A stretch of DNA of 64,000 nucleotides from Xylanibacter caecicola (lineage in GTDB: Bacteria; Bacteroidota; Bacteroidia; Bacteroidales; Bacteroidaceae): NCBI RefSeq assembly GCF_013166515.1, contig NZ_JABKKJ010000007.1:1-64000 (forward strand). The letters run 5' to 3'. The notes under the pieces were generated by a model. That model had not been told where the DNA came from. It did not search any database and was given only the letters and a program-made list of their open reading frames with translations. Of this stretch, positions 26,145-34,406 are shown one piece after another. Position numbers and translations under genes: made by a program. How positions within the stretch are numbered: the first letter of the stretch is position 1; each line of letters starts with the position of its first letter.

Positions 26145-27050
26145 ATGCTCAGGATAAAGAACTTAAAGATTGTTGAGTCAAAAGATGAACTTGCAGGAAT
26201 TCCTGCCGGCAAGATACTTATAAACACAATAAACGCTCATTCTTATAACACGGCACAGAAAGACGCTTTATTTGCAGAGGCGTTGAAAAACGGGGATTAT
26301 CTTATTCCGGACGGTGCAAGTATCGTGATAGCATGCCGATGGCTTAATGCCAAGTCACAACCAAAAGAAAGGATAGCGGGGTGGGACTTGTTTGTTCATG
26401 AGATGAACAAGGTAAATGAAGAATTAAGAATTAAGAATGAAGAATTAGAGCAACCTGGTTCGATGATTGTGGGGCAAGCTGATGAAGAATTAAAAATGAC
26501 GAAACGACATTTGACACCCGATAGAGAATACAATAAAGAATGTTGTGGTTCCAACAATTGTAATAATTCTTCATTCTTAATTCTTAATTCTTCATTTAAA
26601 AAGCGTTCTTCATTTAAGAAGAAAGTAATGTTTCTCGGTTCTTCGGAAGAGGTGCTTGAGAAGATACGCCGTGAGGTGTATTATGTCTATCATAATCTTG
26701 AGGTTGTCACTTACTCGCCTCCTTATAAAGCAGTGTTCTCAGATGAGGACAATAGGGCGATGATTGATGCGATAAACAAGGCGGATCCGGATTTGTTGTG
26801 GATAGGCATGACGGCTCCAAAGCAGGAGAAATGGGTGTATGAGCATTGGGATGAACTGGATATACGTTGTCATGTAGGGACGATAGGTGCCGTGTTCGAT
26901 TTCTTTGCCGGTACGGTTAAGCGTGCTCCGGAGTGGTGGCAGCGTCACGGACTTGAATGGCTTTACAGGCTGATAAGTGAGCCGAGACGTATGTGGAGGC
27001 GTTATCTGATAGGAAACGTTTTGTTTCTGTGGAATATATCGAAAGAATAA
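26145..27050 (+). CDS. WecG/TagA/CpsF family glycosyltransferase with an in-frame palindromic insertion
   Basis: A 301-residue member of the WecG/TagA family, which transfers N-acetylmannosamine(-uronic acid) or a related sugar to a lipid-linked precursor. Family parts are clear: NTINAHSYNTAQKD, DGASIVIACRW, ERIAGWDLF, then VMFLGSSEEVLEKI, LLWIGMTAPKQEKW, GTIGAVFDFFAGTVKRAPEWWQ and LYRLISEPRRMWRRY. Residues about 91-160 are foreign to the family: low-complexity and flanked by NEELRIKNEEL and NSSFLILNSSF, products of a 29-bp inverted repeat. Without them the protein has the normal length of about 235. The frame is intact, so the enzyme may tolerate the insertion as a loop. Confidence 0.87.
   Translation: MLRIKNLKIVESKDELAGIPAGKILINTINAHSYNTAQKDALFAEALKNGDYLIPDGASIVIACRWLNAKSQPKERIAGWDLFVHEMNKVNEELRIKNEELEQPGSMIVGQADEELKMTKRHLTPDREYNKECCGSNNCNNSSFLILNSSFKKRSSFKKKVMFLGSSEEVLEKIRREVYYVYHNLEVVTYSPPYKAVFSDEDNRAMIDAINKADPDLLWIGMTAPKQEKWVYEHWDELDIRCHVGTIGAVFDFFAGTVKRAPEWWQRHGLEWLYRLISEPRRMWRRYLIGNVLFLWNISKE
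26418..26593. repeat. palindromic element inserted in frame in the wecG-like gene
   Basis: The arms 26418-26446 and 26565-26593 are perfect 29-bp reverse complements built from GAAGAATTAAGAATTAAGAA-type units, separated by 118 bp. The element is translated through with no stop. Similar GAATTAAGAATTAAG palindromes are common between genes in Bacteroidetes. Confidence 0.9.
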
Positions 27051-27159
27051 GCGGTTATACGCCATGTAAGGATGTGCCAAAAATCAATATTATCCCCTAC
27101 TCTACTGATTAGTATTTCTTTGACATACCCTAAAAAACAAAGAACAGATTCTTGATTTA

Positions 27160-29412
27160 ATGAAGAGTGTCGGCTTTTCTTTGCGTGATTATCAGAAAGA
27201 TGTTATAAAACGTGTTTCTGAGGCATGGAGGAGTCATAAAAGCGTAATGGTTCAGATGCCTACAGGCACGGGCAAGACGCATGTTCTGGCATCTGTGGTA
27301 AGAGAGTGCATCTCCTGCGATAAAGGAACGGTATGGATTGTAGCGCATCGCAGAGAACTGGTTTCTCAAATAAAGGATACTGTTGCAAAGTATGGTATAA
27401 GCACGGAGAGTTCTGATGTAAATGTCCTGTCCATACAGTGGCTCTCACGACATTGGGATGACATACAGACAATTCCCGGTATGATAATCATCGATGAGGC
27501 GCATCATGCGTTGGCTGATACTTACATGGAGTTATGGAGACGGTATCCTGAGACAAAGAAACTGGGTATGACGGCAACTCCCTGTCGCATGAACAGACGT
27601 GGATTTACCGACCTTTTTGAGTTACTGATAACATCGTGGAGCATCTCGGAGTTTATCGTTAAGGGACAACTTTCGTTGTTCGACTATGTATCTATTTATT
27701 CGGACAGCGAGGAACAGAGACTTATTGACAGTCTTGAAAAGCGCGGTGCCGACGGCGATTACCAGGTGAAGGAGATGAATACCGTATTGAACCGGCGGCA
27801 GAGCATAGAGCGTCTGTATATGAGTCTTGATAAATATGCCCGTGGCAAGAAAGGTATCGTATATGCAATAAGCATCGCTCATGCACGACATATTGCAAGT
27901 TATTACAGTGAACATGATATCAGCGCAGTGGCAATTGACAGCAAGACACCTGTGGCGGAGCGCAAACGTCTTGTAGAAGACTTCAGAAACGGTAATGTAA
28001 ACGTTCTTGTAAACGTCGATATTTTCAGCGAGGGGTTTGATTGTCCTGATGTGGAGTTTGTGCAGATGGCACGTCCTACTCTTTCGCTTGCCAAATATCT
28101 GCAGCAGGTAGGACGCGGTCTTCGCAAGGTGAAAGGTAAAGAGTCGTGCATGATAATAGATAATGTGGGGCTTTATCGTATATTCGGGCTACCGACATCA
28201 GCATGGAACTGGAATGCCATGTTCCGTGGAGATATTGCAGGTAAAGGAGCGCATTTTTCGCGTATAAAGAATATTTCCGGTCTTTCAAAACATCAAATGG
28301 ATACCATTGATCCCGATATTGGTGTCGGAATGGTTATTTCACATGAACGTTTGCAGGCGCAGTTGACAGATGCTGCACAATCTGAGCCAACCGTCTTACT
28401 CAAGGCATGGCAGGACAAGGACAGCGGTTTGTGGGGAGTGAAGAATGGCAATGAAAAGATTACGGATGCTGTATTTCTGTCTGTTTCGGATATAGGATAT
28501 GATATGGCTGCCGTAAGCATGCCAAATGGAAAATGCGGACTTGTCGATCTCGCAGGCAATGTGATATGGAAGAAAAAGAACTGCCGGTCAATGAAGTTTA
28601 TAAAAGATTGTTTTCTCGTTGCCGATTTGCAGCGTGGCAATAGGATTTATGTTGATTTGCATAGTCTGAGAACATACGACACGAAGCCTGAAATAAAACG
28701 ATATGGCAGCATCGAGCTTCTGAAAGTGGGGAGTTTGTATTACAGTCGTACAAAAAAAGTATATATCACCGGATTGAATATAGACAGTTTCCGTATTCCG
28801 CACCGCAACTTCTATCTTACACTTTTTGACATCAATGTGCCGTCCGGATGTATGGATGGTGAAATCTTACAAGAGGACGGCAAGACAGGATATGCTTGCC
28901 TGTTAGCCGGAGATTACGACAGCTTTTATTGGATGTACCGTGTGTTGGAAGACGAAAGCATAATAGTGAGAGATGACTGTGGAAGATATTATCATGTTGA
29001 GGAAGGACAAGAAAAAAGATTTATCGGTTGTAATAATGCCGGCGGATGTCTTGACGAAATAAACCGTCTGTCGAAAAAGGCGGAGAGGAGTGCACGCAAT
29101 CTAAAGGCGGAAGAAAAAAGAAGGAGACAGAAGTTCTTGAATGGTATACATGATGCCGTGCCTTTCAAATCGGGAGACAAATGGGGACTGAAGGTCGGCA
29201 ACCGTGTTATTGTACCTCCTGTTTATCGTAATATGCTGCCTCCTGTCGGCAAGTATTGTGCAGTAGAGAAGTATTACAGTCAATGGGGAATAATTGCTTT
29301 GGACGGTAAGGTTGTAATAGAACCACAATACACGGAAATAGACATAAAGGAAAACGGTACGGCTCTGATTACTTTTGTTACAGGAAAGAAAAAGCAAGTG
29401 AGGTTGCAATAA
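27160..29412 (+). CDS. DEAD/DEAH-box superfamily 2 helicase with C-terminal WG repeats
   Basis: A 750-residue protein. The first 430 residues are a SSL2/type III restriction-like SF2 helicase: LRDYQKDVI, Walker A MPTGTGKT (33-40), IIIDEAHH (DEAH 112-115), GMTATPCRM, then ARPTLSLAKYLQQVGRGLRK as motif VI. The C-terminal part carries WG beta-repeats (WGVKNGNEKITDAVF, KCGLVDLAGNVIWKKK, KWGLKVGNRVIVPPVY, QWGIIALDGKVVIEPQY), usually a protein-interaction surface. A basic helical linker lies near 630-660. The gene is the last of the + strand block and about 110 bp after the WecG-like gene. Function unknown; nucleic-acid remodelling or defence are possible. Confidence 0.85.
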   Translation: MKSVGFSLRDYQKDVIKRVSEAWRSHKSVMVQMPTGTGKTHVLASVVRECISCDKGTVWIVAHRRELVSQIKDTVAKYGISTESSDVNVLSIQWLSRHWDDIQTIPGMIIIDEAHHALADTYMELWRRYPETKKLGMTATPCRMNRRGFTDLFELLITSWSISEFIVKGQLSLFDYVSIYSDSEEQRLIDSLEKRGADGDYQVKEMNTVLNRRQSIERLYMSLDKYARGKKGIVYAISIAHARHIASYYSEHDISAVAIDSKTPVAERKRLVEDFRNGNVNVLVNVDIFSEGFDCPDVEFVQMARPTLSLAKYLQQVGRGLRKVKGKESCMIIDNVGLYRIFGLPTSAWNWNAMFRGDIAGKGAHFSRIKNISGLSKHQMDTIDPDIGVGMVISHERLQAQLTDAAQSEPTVLLKAWQDKDSGLWGVKNGNEKITDAVFLSVSDIGYDMAAVSMPNGKCGLVDLAGNVIWKKKNCRSMKFIKDCFLVADLQRGNRIYVDLHSLRTYDTKPEIKRYGSIELLKVGSLYYSRTKKVYITGLNIDSFRIPHRNFYLTLFDINVPSGCMDGEILQEDGKTGYACLLAGDYDSFYWMYRVLEDESIIVRDDCGRYYHVEEGQEKRFIGCNNAGGCLDEINRLSKKAERSARNLKAEEKRRRQKFLNGIHDAVPFKSGDKWGLKVGNRVIVPPVYRNMLPPVGKYCAVEKYYSQWGIIALDGKVVIEPQYTEIDIKENGTALITFVTGKKKQVRLQ

Positions 29413-29478
29413 TCTGCTGTTTACAGAATACAGGTTATGAGCGTGATGTATAATAAAGATACAAACAACTGATATAAT

Positions 29479-29680
29479 ATAAGTAGATGTTAAAAATTAA
29501 ACGTATATATTATAATCAGTTGGTGCAGCATTTACTTTATCATTATCTTGCACGTTCTTTCGGGCTGTTTTCCCATGTCTCATCGGTCGTGTAGCCCGCT
29601 ACACTCACTCTTCGGACATGAAAAAACATCACCAAAATAACGTACAATATAATAATAATTAATTTCAAACATCTACTTAT
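29479..29680. mobile_element. MITE-like 202-bp element
   Basis: ATAAGTAGATGT (29479-29490) and ACATCTACTTAT (29669-29680) are perfect 12-bp inverted ends, extending to about 22 bp with two mismatches (TAAAAATTAA against TTGAAATTAA). No transposase is inside. A near-copy of the left 41 bp occurs alone at 52963-53003. No clear target-site duplication is visible. It sits 107 bp upstream of tRNA-Cys. Confidence 0.7.
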
Positions 29681-29737
29681 CCTTACGATTAATTCACAAC
29701 TAATCAGGGAAAATGCAGGGAGAAATATTAAAATTTA

Positions 29738-29769
29738 TTTGGCAATAACAAAGAAAATGTTTACCTTTG
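29738..29769 (+). promoter_or_regulatory. promoter of tRNA-Cys
   Basis: TTTG (29738-29741), 20 bp spacer, then TACCTTTG (29762-29769), a full Bacteroidetes -33/-7 promoter. It is 18 bp before the mature tRNA. Confidence 0.75.
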
Positions 29770-29787
29770 CACTCGCAATTAAGAAAT

Positions 29788-29858
29788 GGTACCTTGGCCG
29801 ATCGGTTAGGTAACGGTCTGCAAAACCGTGTAGAGCAGTTCGACTCTGCTAGGTACCT
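29788..29858 (+). tRNA. tRNA-Cys(GCA)
   Basis: 71 nt that fold as a cloverleaf: acceptor GGTACCT/AGGTACC, anticodon stem ACGGT/ACCGT with loop CTGCAAA (GCA anticodon), T-arm AGAGCAGTTCGACTCTGCT and discriminator U. No CCA is encoded. No integrase borders it, although a MITE-like element lies upstream. Confidence 0.97.
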
Positions 29859-29870
29859 CTCATAATCGAA

Positions 29871-29899
29871 AAGGCTGTGTCAAATAGGCACAGCCTTTT
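29871..29899 (+). terminator. terminator of tRNA-Cys
   Basis: AAGGCTGTG (29871-29879) and CACAGCCTT (29889-29897) form a 9-bp stem followed by TT, 13 bp after the tRNA. Confidence 0.8.
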
Positions 29900-29924
29900 A
29901 TATAACATACTGAAAAGCATAAAA

Positions 29925-29956
29925 CAAAGCCCGGACTTGCGAAAGTCCGGGCTTTG
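29925..29956 (-). terminator. hairpin, probable minus-strand terminator
   Basis: CAAAGCCCGGACTT pairs with AAGTCCGGGCTTTG with a GCGA-like loop. On the minus strand it is followed by TTTT, on the plus strand not. It may end transcripts arriving from the HU/rimO/ftsY operon, whose last gene stops 450 bp away. Confidence 0.6.
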
Positions 29957-30407
29957 TCATGTCAAAAAGTTTTGCAACTTAGTGACATACAATATATTAA
30001 ATGCACACAAGAGTCCGGTTATGCCCCGGAAGAAAACTACCATAGCCTAAAATCATACCGAACTAACTTGACAATAAAATCTTTTTCATTATCCCGGACT
30101 GACAAAAGAATATCAAAAAATGCACAAAAAACCGTAAGTAAAACCACATATTTTACTTACAACAAGCAATCAAACAAGAAAAAAGAATTCATATCAATAC
30201 ATTTCAAACATATAAAGTTTCAAATAGAAAAGATAAGCTTTAGACATCCTAAACCTTAGCTTTAAGGATGCTAAACCTTACCTTTTTGAGACTTAAAGAT
30301 GTGCCTTAAAACAGATGTTCCATATCATTTGGTTTAAAATCAGGCACCTGTTTACACGTGACCGGCTACGCTTTGAATATAGCTGTGGCACACGTTACAC
30401 ACAACTG

Positions 30408-31712
30408 TCATTTCTTTTTCTTCCTGCGAAGTTCAAGTTTGGGAATTTTTAATGTTTGCCCCTCTTTTGCTTCCTTCACTCCGTTAAGAGCCTCGATATA
30501 ACACTCCATGCCGGGACCCAATATTGCCCTCGATACGGATGAGAGTGTCTGTCCCTTTCCAAGCACCATGGTACGCTCAACACCCACAATCCTGTAGGCA
30601 CCGGTACGAACCATAACGTTGGCTTTGTCATATTTGTCGGCAAACAGGTCTTTATCCTCTTTAACTTTCTCTTTAGGTGCAACGATCTCTTCTGCCGGTT
30701 TCTTTACGGTTTCAGATGCGATATTTGCAACCTTGTCCTTACGCTCTGAAACAGTGTCGGAGGCATGTTTAGACCGCGCATCGTCAGACTTTGAAGTGTC
30801 TTTCAGCAATACGACTTGTTTTGCATCAGCTTTCCCGACAGTTTTTTCCGACACTTTCACGGGAACCACATCATTTGTTACACTCCTTTTACCGAAGTAG
30901 AAGCCCATGTAAGCGGCGGCTCCGGATATGAGCAGGAGCAAAAAAACAGATAGAAGCACTTTTTTTAAGACACTGCCGTGTGTCGTTTCTATCTCTTCGG
31001 TATATTCTTCCTCTATAGGTTCTGCATCGGATGTTTCCGAATCTTCTATCGGTTCGATTACCTGTTCTGTGACAACAGTATCTTCTTCCGGTATATTCTT
31101 TTCCTCTTCTATAATATTATCAGGCGTTTCAGCAACTGTATCCTCAGACGTTCCCTCAAACTTTTCTTTCTCCTCGGACACAACGTCCTCACCTATAAAA
31201 GTTGTATATTCAACATCTTGCGGAGTTTCCGTTGACTGTGATCCGCTGTTTTCTACAACGTCATCAACCTGTTCTTCCACGTCTGCCTGTATTGTTTCTT
31301 CTTTAACATCGGCATCGTCAGTATGGACCGATGTGGCATTATACAGAGTTTCCGTTTGTCGGTCAACCCTCTCAAAATCCCCTATGTCCACGCCGTCATT
31401 TATAACCACTGTCTCGAACTGGGCAAATGGACGGTTGACGAGATCTCTCATTATTGCGTCGGGAGTGAAGGTTATCTTGCTCCGCCCGTCTATAATGATG
31501 CGCTCTCCCGTATTTACGTTCACACTCTCACGGTCGCGAACATCTATCACCTTGAATGTTCCAAGTCCTTTTATCTTTACCTGACGGTCGGTTTCAAGCC
31601 CTGTTGCAACTACATCAAAAAGCACAGTGACAAATGCCATGGCATCTTTTTGTGTAATGCCATGTTTCCTTGATATTACGGAAACGAGGTCTTGCACTGA
31701 TATCTTATTCAT
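30408..31712 (-). CDS. HU domain protein with membrane anchor and LysM-like C-terminus
   Basis: A 434-residue protein. Residues 1-90 are a canonical HU fold (SVQDLVSVISRKHGITQKDA, VKIKGLGTFKVIDV). Residues 100-245 are a very acidic linker rich in E, D, T and V. A single membrane segment lies at about 250-270 (KVLLSVFLLLLISGAAAYMG). After a Lys/Ala/Ser-rich stretch, residues 383-428 (VLGKGQTLSSVSRAILGP...EGQTLKIP) look like a LysM domain. The layout would put the DNA-binding end in the cytoplasm and the LysM end in the periplasm, a possible nucleoid-envelope tether. It overlaps the upstream HU gene by 8 bp and closes the ftsY-rimO operon. Confidence 0.87.
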   Translation of the reverse strand: MNKISVQDLVSVISRKHGITQKDAMAFVTVLFDVVATGLETDRQVKIKGLGTFKVIDVRDRESVNVNTGERIIIDGRSKITFTPDAIMRDLVNRPFAQFETVVINDGVDIGDFERVDRQTETLYNATSVHTDDADVKEETIQADVEEQVDDVVENSGSQSTETPQDVEYTTFIGEDVVSEEKEKFEGTSEDTVAETPDNIIEEEKNIPEEDTVVTEQVIEPIEDSETSDAEPIEEEYTEEIETTHGSVLKKVLLSVFLLLLISGAAAYMGFYFGKRSVTNDVVPVKVSEKTVGKADAKQVVLLKDTSKSDDARSKHASDTVSERKDKVANIASETVKKPAEEIVAPKEKVKEDKDLFADKYDKANVMVRTGAYRIVGVERTMVLGKGQTLSSVSRAILGPGMECYIEALNGVKEAKEGQTLKIPKLELRRKKKK

Positions 31713-31998
31713 CTGCCTGCCCTCCGTTCTTTAGCTTTTCCTTTACAGAAGAGTTGGGTCTGAAGTTAAGTACCAGTTTGGGCGGTACAAGCATACGCTG
31801 CTTTGTCGAGGGGTTTACCACAATACGCTCCATTCTTTTCTTTACTTCAAAAACGCCGAAGTTTGGAACGGAAACGGATGTGTTGTCTTGAAACGCATCG
31901 CCCATGGCATCGATAAGGGTGTCTACAAGTTTCCTTGTATCCTCCTGAGTGTAGCCAAGGCGTTGTGATACTGCCGATATAACGTCTTTATTATTCAT
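31705..31998 (-). CDS. HU family DNA-binding protein
   Basis: A 97-residue HU/IHF family protein: NNKDVISAVSQRLGYTQEDT, VSVPNFGVFEVKKRMERIVV, and NPSTKQRMLVPPKLVLNFRP, covering the whole HU fold including the DNA-clasping beta arm. Its start overlaps the rimO stop (ATGA) and its stop overlaps the next HU-LysM gene by 8 bp, so the two HU genes are translationally coupled and may form a heterodimer; the latter is inference. Confidence 0.9.
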   Translation of the reverse strand: MNNKDVISAVSQRLGYTQEDTRKLVDTLIDAMGDAFQDNTSVSVPNFGVFEVKKRMERIVVNPSTKQRMLVPPKLVLNFRPNSSVKEKLKNGGQADE

Positions 31999-33293
31999 CT
32001 AACCTCTCCGTATAAATCAAATTCTTCCGCCCCTGTAATGGTCACGTCGTAAAACGAACCTATGCCGAGTATGCCGCATGACACCGGAACAAGCACTTCC
32101 GGGTCTACCTCCGGCGAACAGAACTCTGTGCGCCCGATATAGTAGTCGCCTTCTTTTCTGTCAATGATGACTTTCATTGTCGTGCCGATCTTTTCGGCTT
32201 CTATCTCGGCACTTATACGTTGCTGAACAGCCATGAGTTTGTCCAGACGTGCGGACTTGACATCCTCCGGAACATCATCGTCATAGTTTTCTCCGCTATA
32301 CGTCCCGTCTTCCTCTGAATAGGCGAAGGCTCCCATACGCTCAAAGCGCGCCCATTTGACAAACTCTATAAGTTCGCGGAAGTCATCATCCGTCTCTCCG
32401 GGAAATCCAACCATAAGTGTGGTGCGCAGATGTATGCCGGGCACTTCCCGCCTTATACGTCTGATAAGCTCATAAGTGTCTTCCTTGGACACATGACGGT
32501 GCATACGTTTAAGCATATTGTCGGATATATGCTGCAAAGCGATGTCTATATACTTGCAGACGTTGCTTTTTTCACGTATTACGTCAAGCAGTTCATACGG
32601 AAACTGTGACGGATAGCCATAGTGAAGCCGTATCCACTCCACGCCTTCGATATCTGCCATGTCGGAAATCAAATCGGCGATGTGTCTCTTTCCGTCTATA
32701 TCCACACCGTAATATGTAAGTTCCTGGGCTATAATCTGAAATTCTTTCACGCCTTCTGCCACAAGATTGCGCACCTCATGCAGTATCTCGTCCTTCGGAC
32801 GGCTCACATGCCTGCCCGTTATCAGCGGAATGGCACAATAGGCACAACGTCTGTCGCATCCTTCGCTTATCTTTATATAAGCATAATGTGAGGGTGTGGT
32901 AAGGTGTCTATACCCTATGCACGACGGAACGGGTGCTTTTCCAAGGTCTTCAAGCAGTTTCATATAATCGAATTTGCCGTAGAACCTGTCCACCTGTGGT
33001 ATCTCTTCTTCCAGTTCCTGCACATATCTCTGCGACAGACATCCCATTACATAAAGTGATTTTATACGTCCTTCGTCTTTTTCCTGTGCAAAGGAAAGAA
33101 TGGTATTTATGCTTTCTTCCTTGGCATCCTGAATAAAACCGCACGTATTTATCACGACAATATCGCCTTCGGGGTCATCGCTGTCATGAGAGCATGTATA
33201 TCCGTTTGCTTCAAGTTGCTTCATAAGAGTCTCGCTGTCAACAAGATTCTTTGAGCATCCTAATGTTATTATATCTATATGATTGTTTCTCAA
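31995..33293 (-). CDS. rimO: ribosomal protein uS12 methylthiotransferase RimO
   Basis: A 432-residue radical SAM methylthiotransferase. The N-terminal UPF0004 domain (DIITLGCSKNLVDSETLM, INTCGFIQDAKEES, VMGCLSQRY) holds three cysteines for one cluster. The radical SAM motif is CDRRCAYCAIP, and a TRAM domain ends the protein. The KNLVDSE and GCLSQRY signatures distinguish RimO from MiaB. It methylthiolates an aspartate of ribosomal protein uS12. The gene follows ftsY by 36 bp and overlaps the HU gene. Confidence 0.95.
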   Translation of the reverse strand: MRNNHIDIITLGCSKNLVDSETLMKQLEANGYTCSHDSDDPEGDIVVINTCGFIQDAKEESINTILSFAQEKDEGRIKSLYVMGCLSQRYVQELEEEIPQVDRFYGKFDYMKLLEDLGKAPVPSCIGYRHLTTPSHYAYIKISEGCDRRCAYCAIPLITGRHVSRPKDEILHEVRNLVAEGVKEFQIIAQELTYYGVDIDGKRHIADLISDMADIEGVEWIRLHYGYPSQFPYELLDVIREKSNVCKYIDIALQHISDNMLKRMHRHVSKEDTYELIRRIRREVPGIHLRTTLMVGFPGETDDDFRELIEFVKWARFERMGAFAYSEEDGTYSGENYDDDVPEDVKSARLDKLMAVQQRISAEIEAEKIGTTMKVIIDRKEGDYYIGRTEFCSPEVDPEVLVPVSCGILGIGSFYDVTITGAEEFDLYGEVR

Positions 33294-33329
33294 AACCGTA
33301 AATCTAATGACAATAATAAAGAAAACAAG

Positions 33330-34295
33330 TTATTTTTCTTCACCAAACAACGAGTCCACAAACTGTGTCCTGTCGAAAAGCTGAAGATCTTCCATACCTT
33401 CGCCAAGCCCAATATACTTTACAGGAACACGCAACTGGTCGGAAATGCCGATGACAACACCACCTTTGGCTGTTCCGTCAAGTTTTGTAATTGCCAAAGA
33501 CGTTATCTGCGTTACGGCAGAGAACTGTTTCGCCTGTTCGAAAGCATTCTGTCCGGTAGAGCCGTCCAGCACAAGCATCACTTCATCCGGGGCATCAGGA
33601 GTTATTTTCTTAAGCACATCTTTTATTTTCTTAAGCTCATTCATAAGCCCCACCTTATTGTGAAGACGCCCGGCAGTATCTATAAGCACCACATCCGCCC
33701 CATTTGCCTTGGCAGAGCTAAGGGTATCGAATGCCACACTTGCAGGATCGGCTCCCATCTGCTGCTTTACGACCGGTACTCCCACACGTTCTCCCCATAT
33801 ACACAACTGCTCTACGGCGGCGGCACGGAATGTATCGGCAGCACCGAGATAAACTTTCTTGCCGGCAGACTTGAACTGATATGCAAGCTTACCTATCGTC
33901 GTGGTCTTACCGACACCGTTCACACCTACAACCAATATAACATATGGTTTATGATTATCGGGCAAGTTCCAGTTCCCGTTGTCATTGTCACTTGTATTGT
34001 TTTCCGACAGCAACGACGCTATCTCTTCACGCAACATACCGTTAAGTTCGGATGTGGATACGTATTTGTCACGGGCTACTCTCTCTTCTATACGCCTTAT
34101 TATCTTAAGTGTCGTATCGACCCCAACATCCGATGTAATAAGGATTTCCTCCAAACTGTCTAATACATCATCATCTACTTTAGACTTGCCTGCAATTATA
34201 TGCGCAAGCCTACCAACAACCGTCTGCTTTGTTTTCTCAAGCCCACGGTCTAAAGTCTCTTTCTTTTTCTTATTGAAAAGTCCGAACAATCCCAT
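33330..34295 (-). CDS. ftsY: signal recognition particle receptor FtsY
   Basis: A 321-residue SRP GTPase lacking the long acidic N-terminal region of E. coli FtsY. It begins GLFGLFNKKKKETLDRGLEK, a membrane-binding helix, then the N domain and the G domain with GVNGVGKTTTIGKLA (P-loop), DTFRAAAVEQL, DTAGRL and TKLDGTAKGG. It docks ribosome-SRP complexes to the membrane translocon. Start ATG 34295 is chosen because MGLFG is the usual FtsY start; the longer frame would run over the -7 box. Confidence 0.95.
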   Translation of the reverse strand: MGLFGLFNKKKKETLDRGLEKTKQTVVGRLAHIIAGKSKVDDDVLDSLEEILITSDVGVDTTLKIIRRIEERVARDKYVSTSELNGMLREEIASLLSENNTSDNDNGNWNLPDNHKPYVILVVGVNGVGKTTTIGKLAYQFKSAGKKVYLGAADTFRAAAVEQLCIWGERVGVPVVKQQMGADPASVAFDTLSSAKANGADVVLIDTAGRLHNKVGLMNELKKIKDVLKKITPDAPDEVMLVLDGSTGQNAFEQAKQFSAVTQITSLAITKLDGTAKGGVVIGISDQLRVPVKYIGLGEGMEDLQLFDRTQFVDSLFGEEK

Positions 34296-34316
34296 ATTAC
34301 AATTATCTTTTGAACG

Positions 34317-34324
34317 CAAAAATA
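34317..34324 (-). promoter_or_regulatory. -7 promoter box of ftsY operon
   Basis: Minus-strand TATTTTTG, 22 bp upstream of the ftsY start and downstream of the ribosomal-protein terminator, giving ftsY-rimO-HU-HU its own promoter. Confidence 0.6.
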
Positions 34325-34350
34325 CTAAAATTCATGCAGTTGCACAAAAA

Positions 34351-34382
34351 AAAGACTGCAATATTATATTTGCAGTCTTTTA
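34351..34382 (-). terminator. terminator of the rpmB-rpmG-DUF4295 operon
   Basis: AAAGACTGCAA (34351-34361) pairs with TTGCAGTCTTT (34370-34380). On the minus strand the stem is followed by a run of T's. It separates the ribosomal genes from ftsY. Confidence 0.85.
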
Positions 34383-34406
34383 TTTATTCTATAATATTTG
34401 CAAGAA

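Larger units (their letters stand above)
29413..30407. other. non-coding junction between + and - strand halves
   Basis: Besides the MITE-like element, tRNA-Cys and two hairpins there is no gene I can support. The 30.0-30.4 kb part is A-rich and contains degenerate 'ttaaggatgctaaaccttacctttttgag' type sequence resembling the intergenic stretch at 55.8 kb. The HU-LysM gene on the minus strand ends at 30408. Confidence 0.6.

Noticed and set aside
29954-30259. 101-residue + strand open frame after tRNA-Cys
   Set aside because: Starts inside a terminator hairpin, is Lys/Ser-rich low complexity and runs into degenerate intergenic repeats; no promoter.
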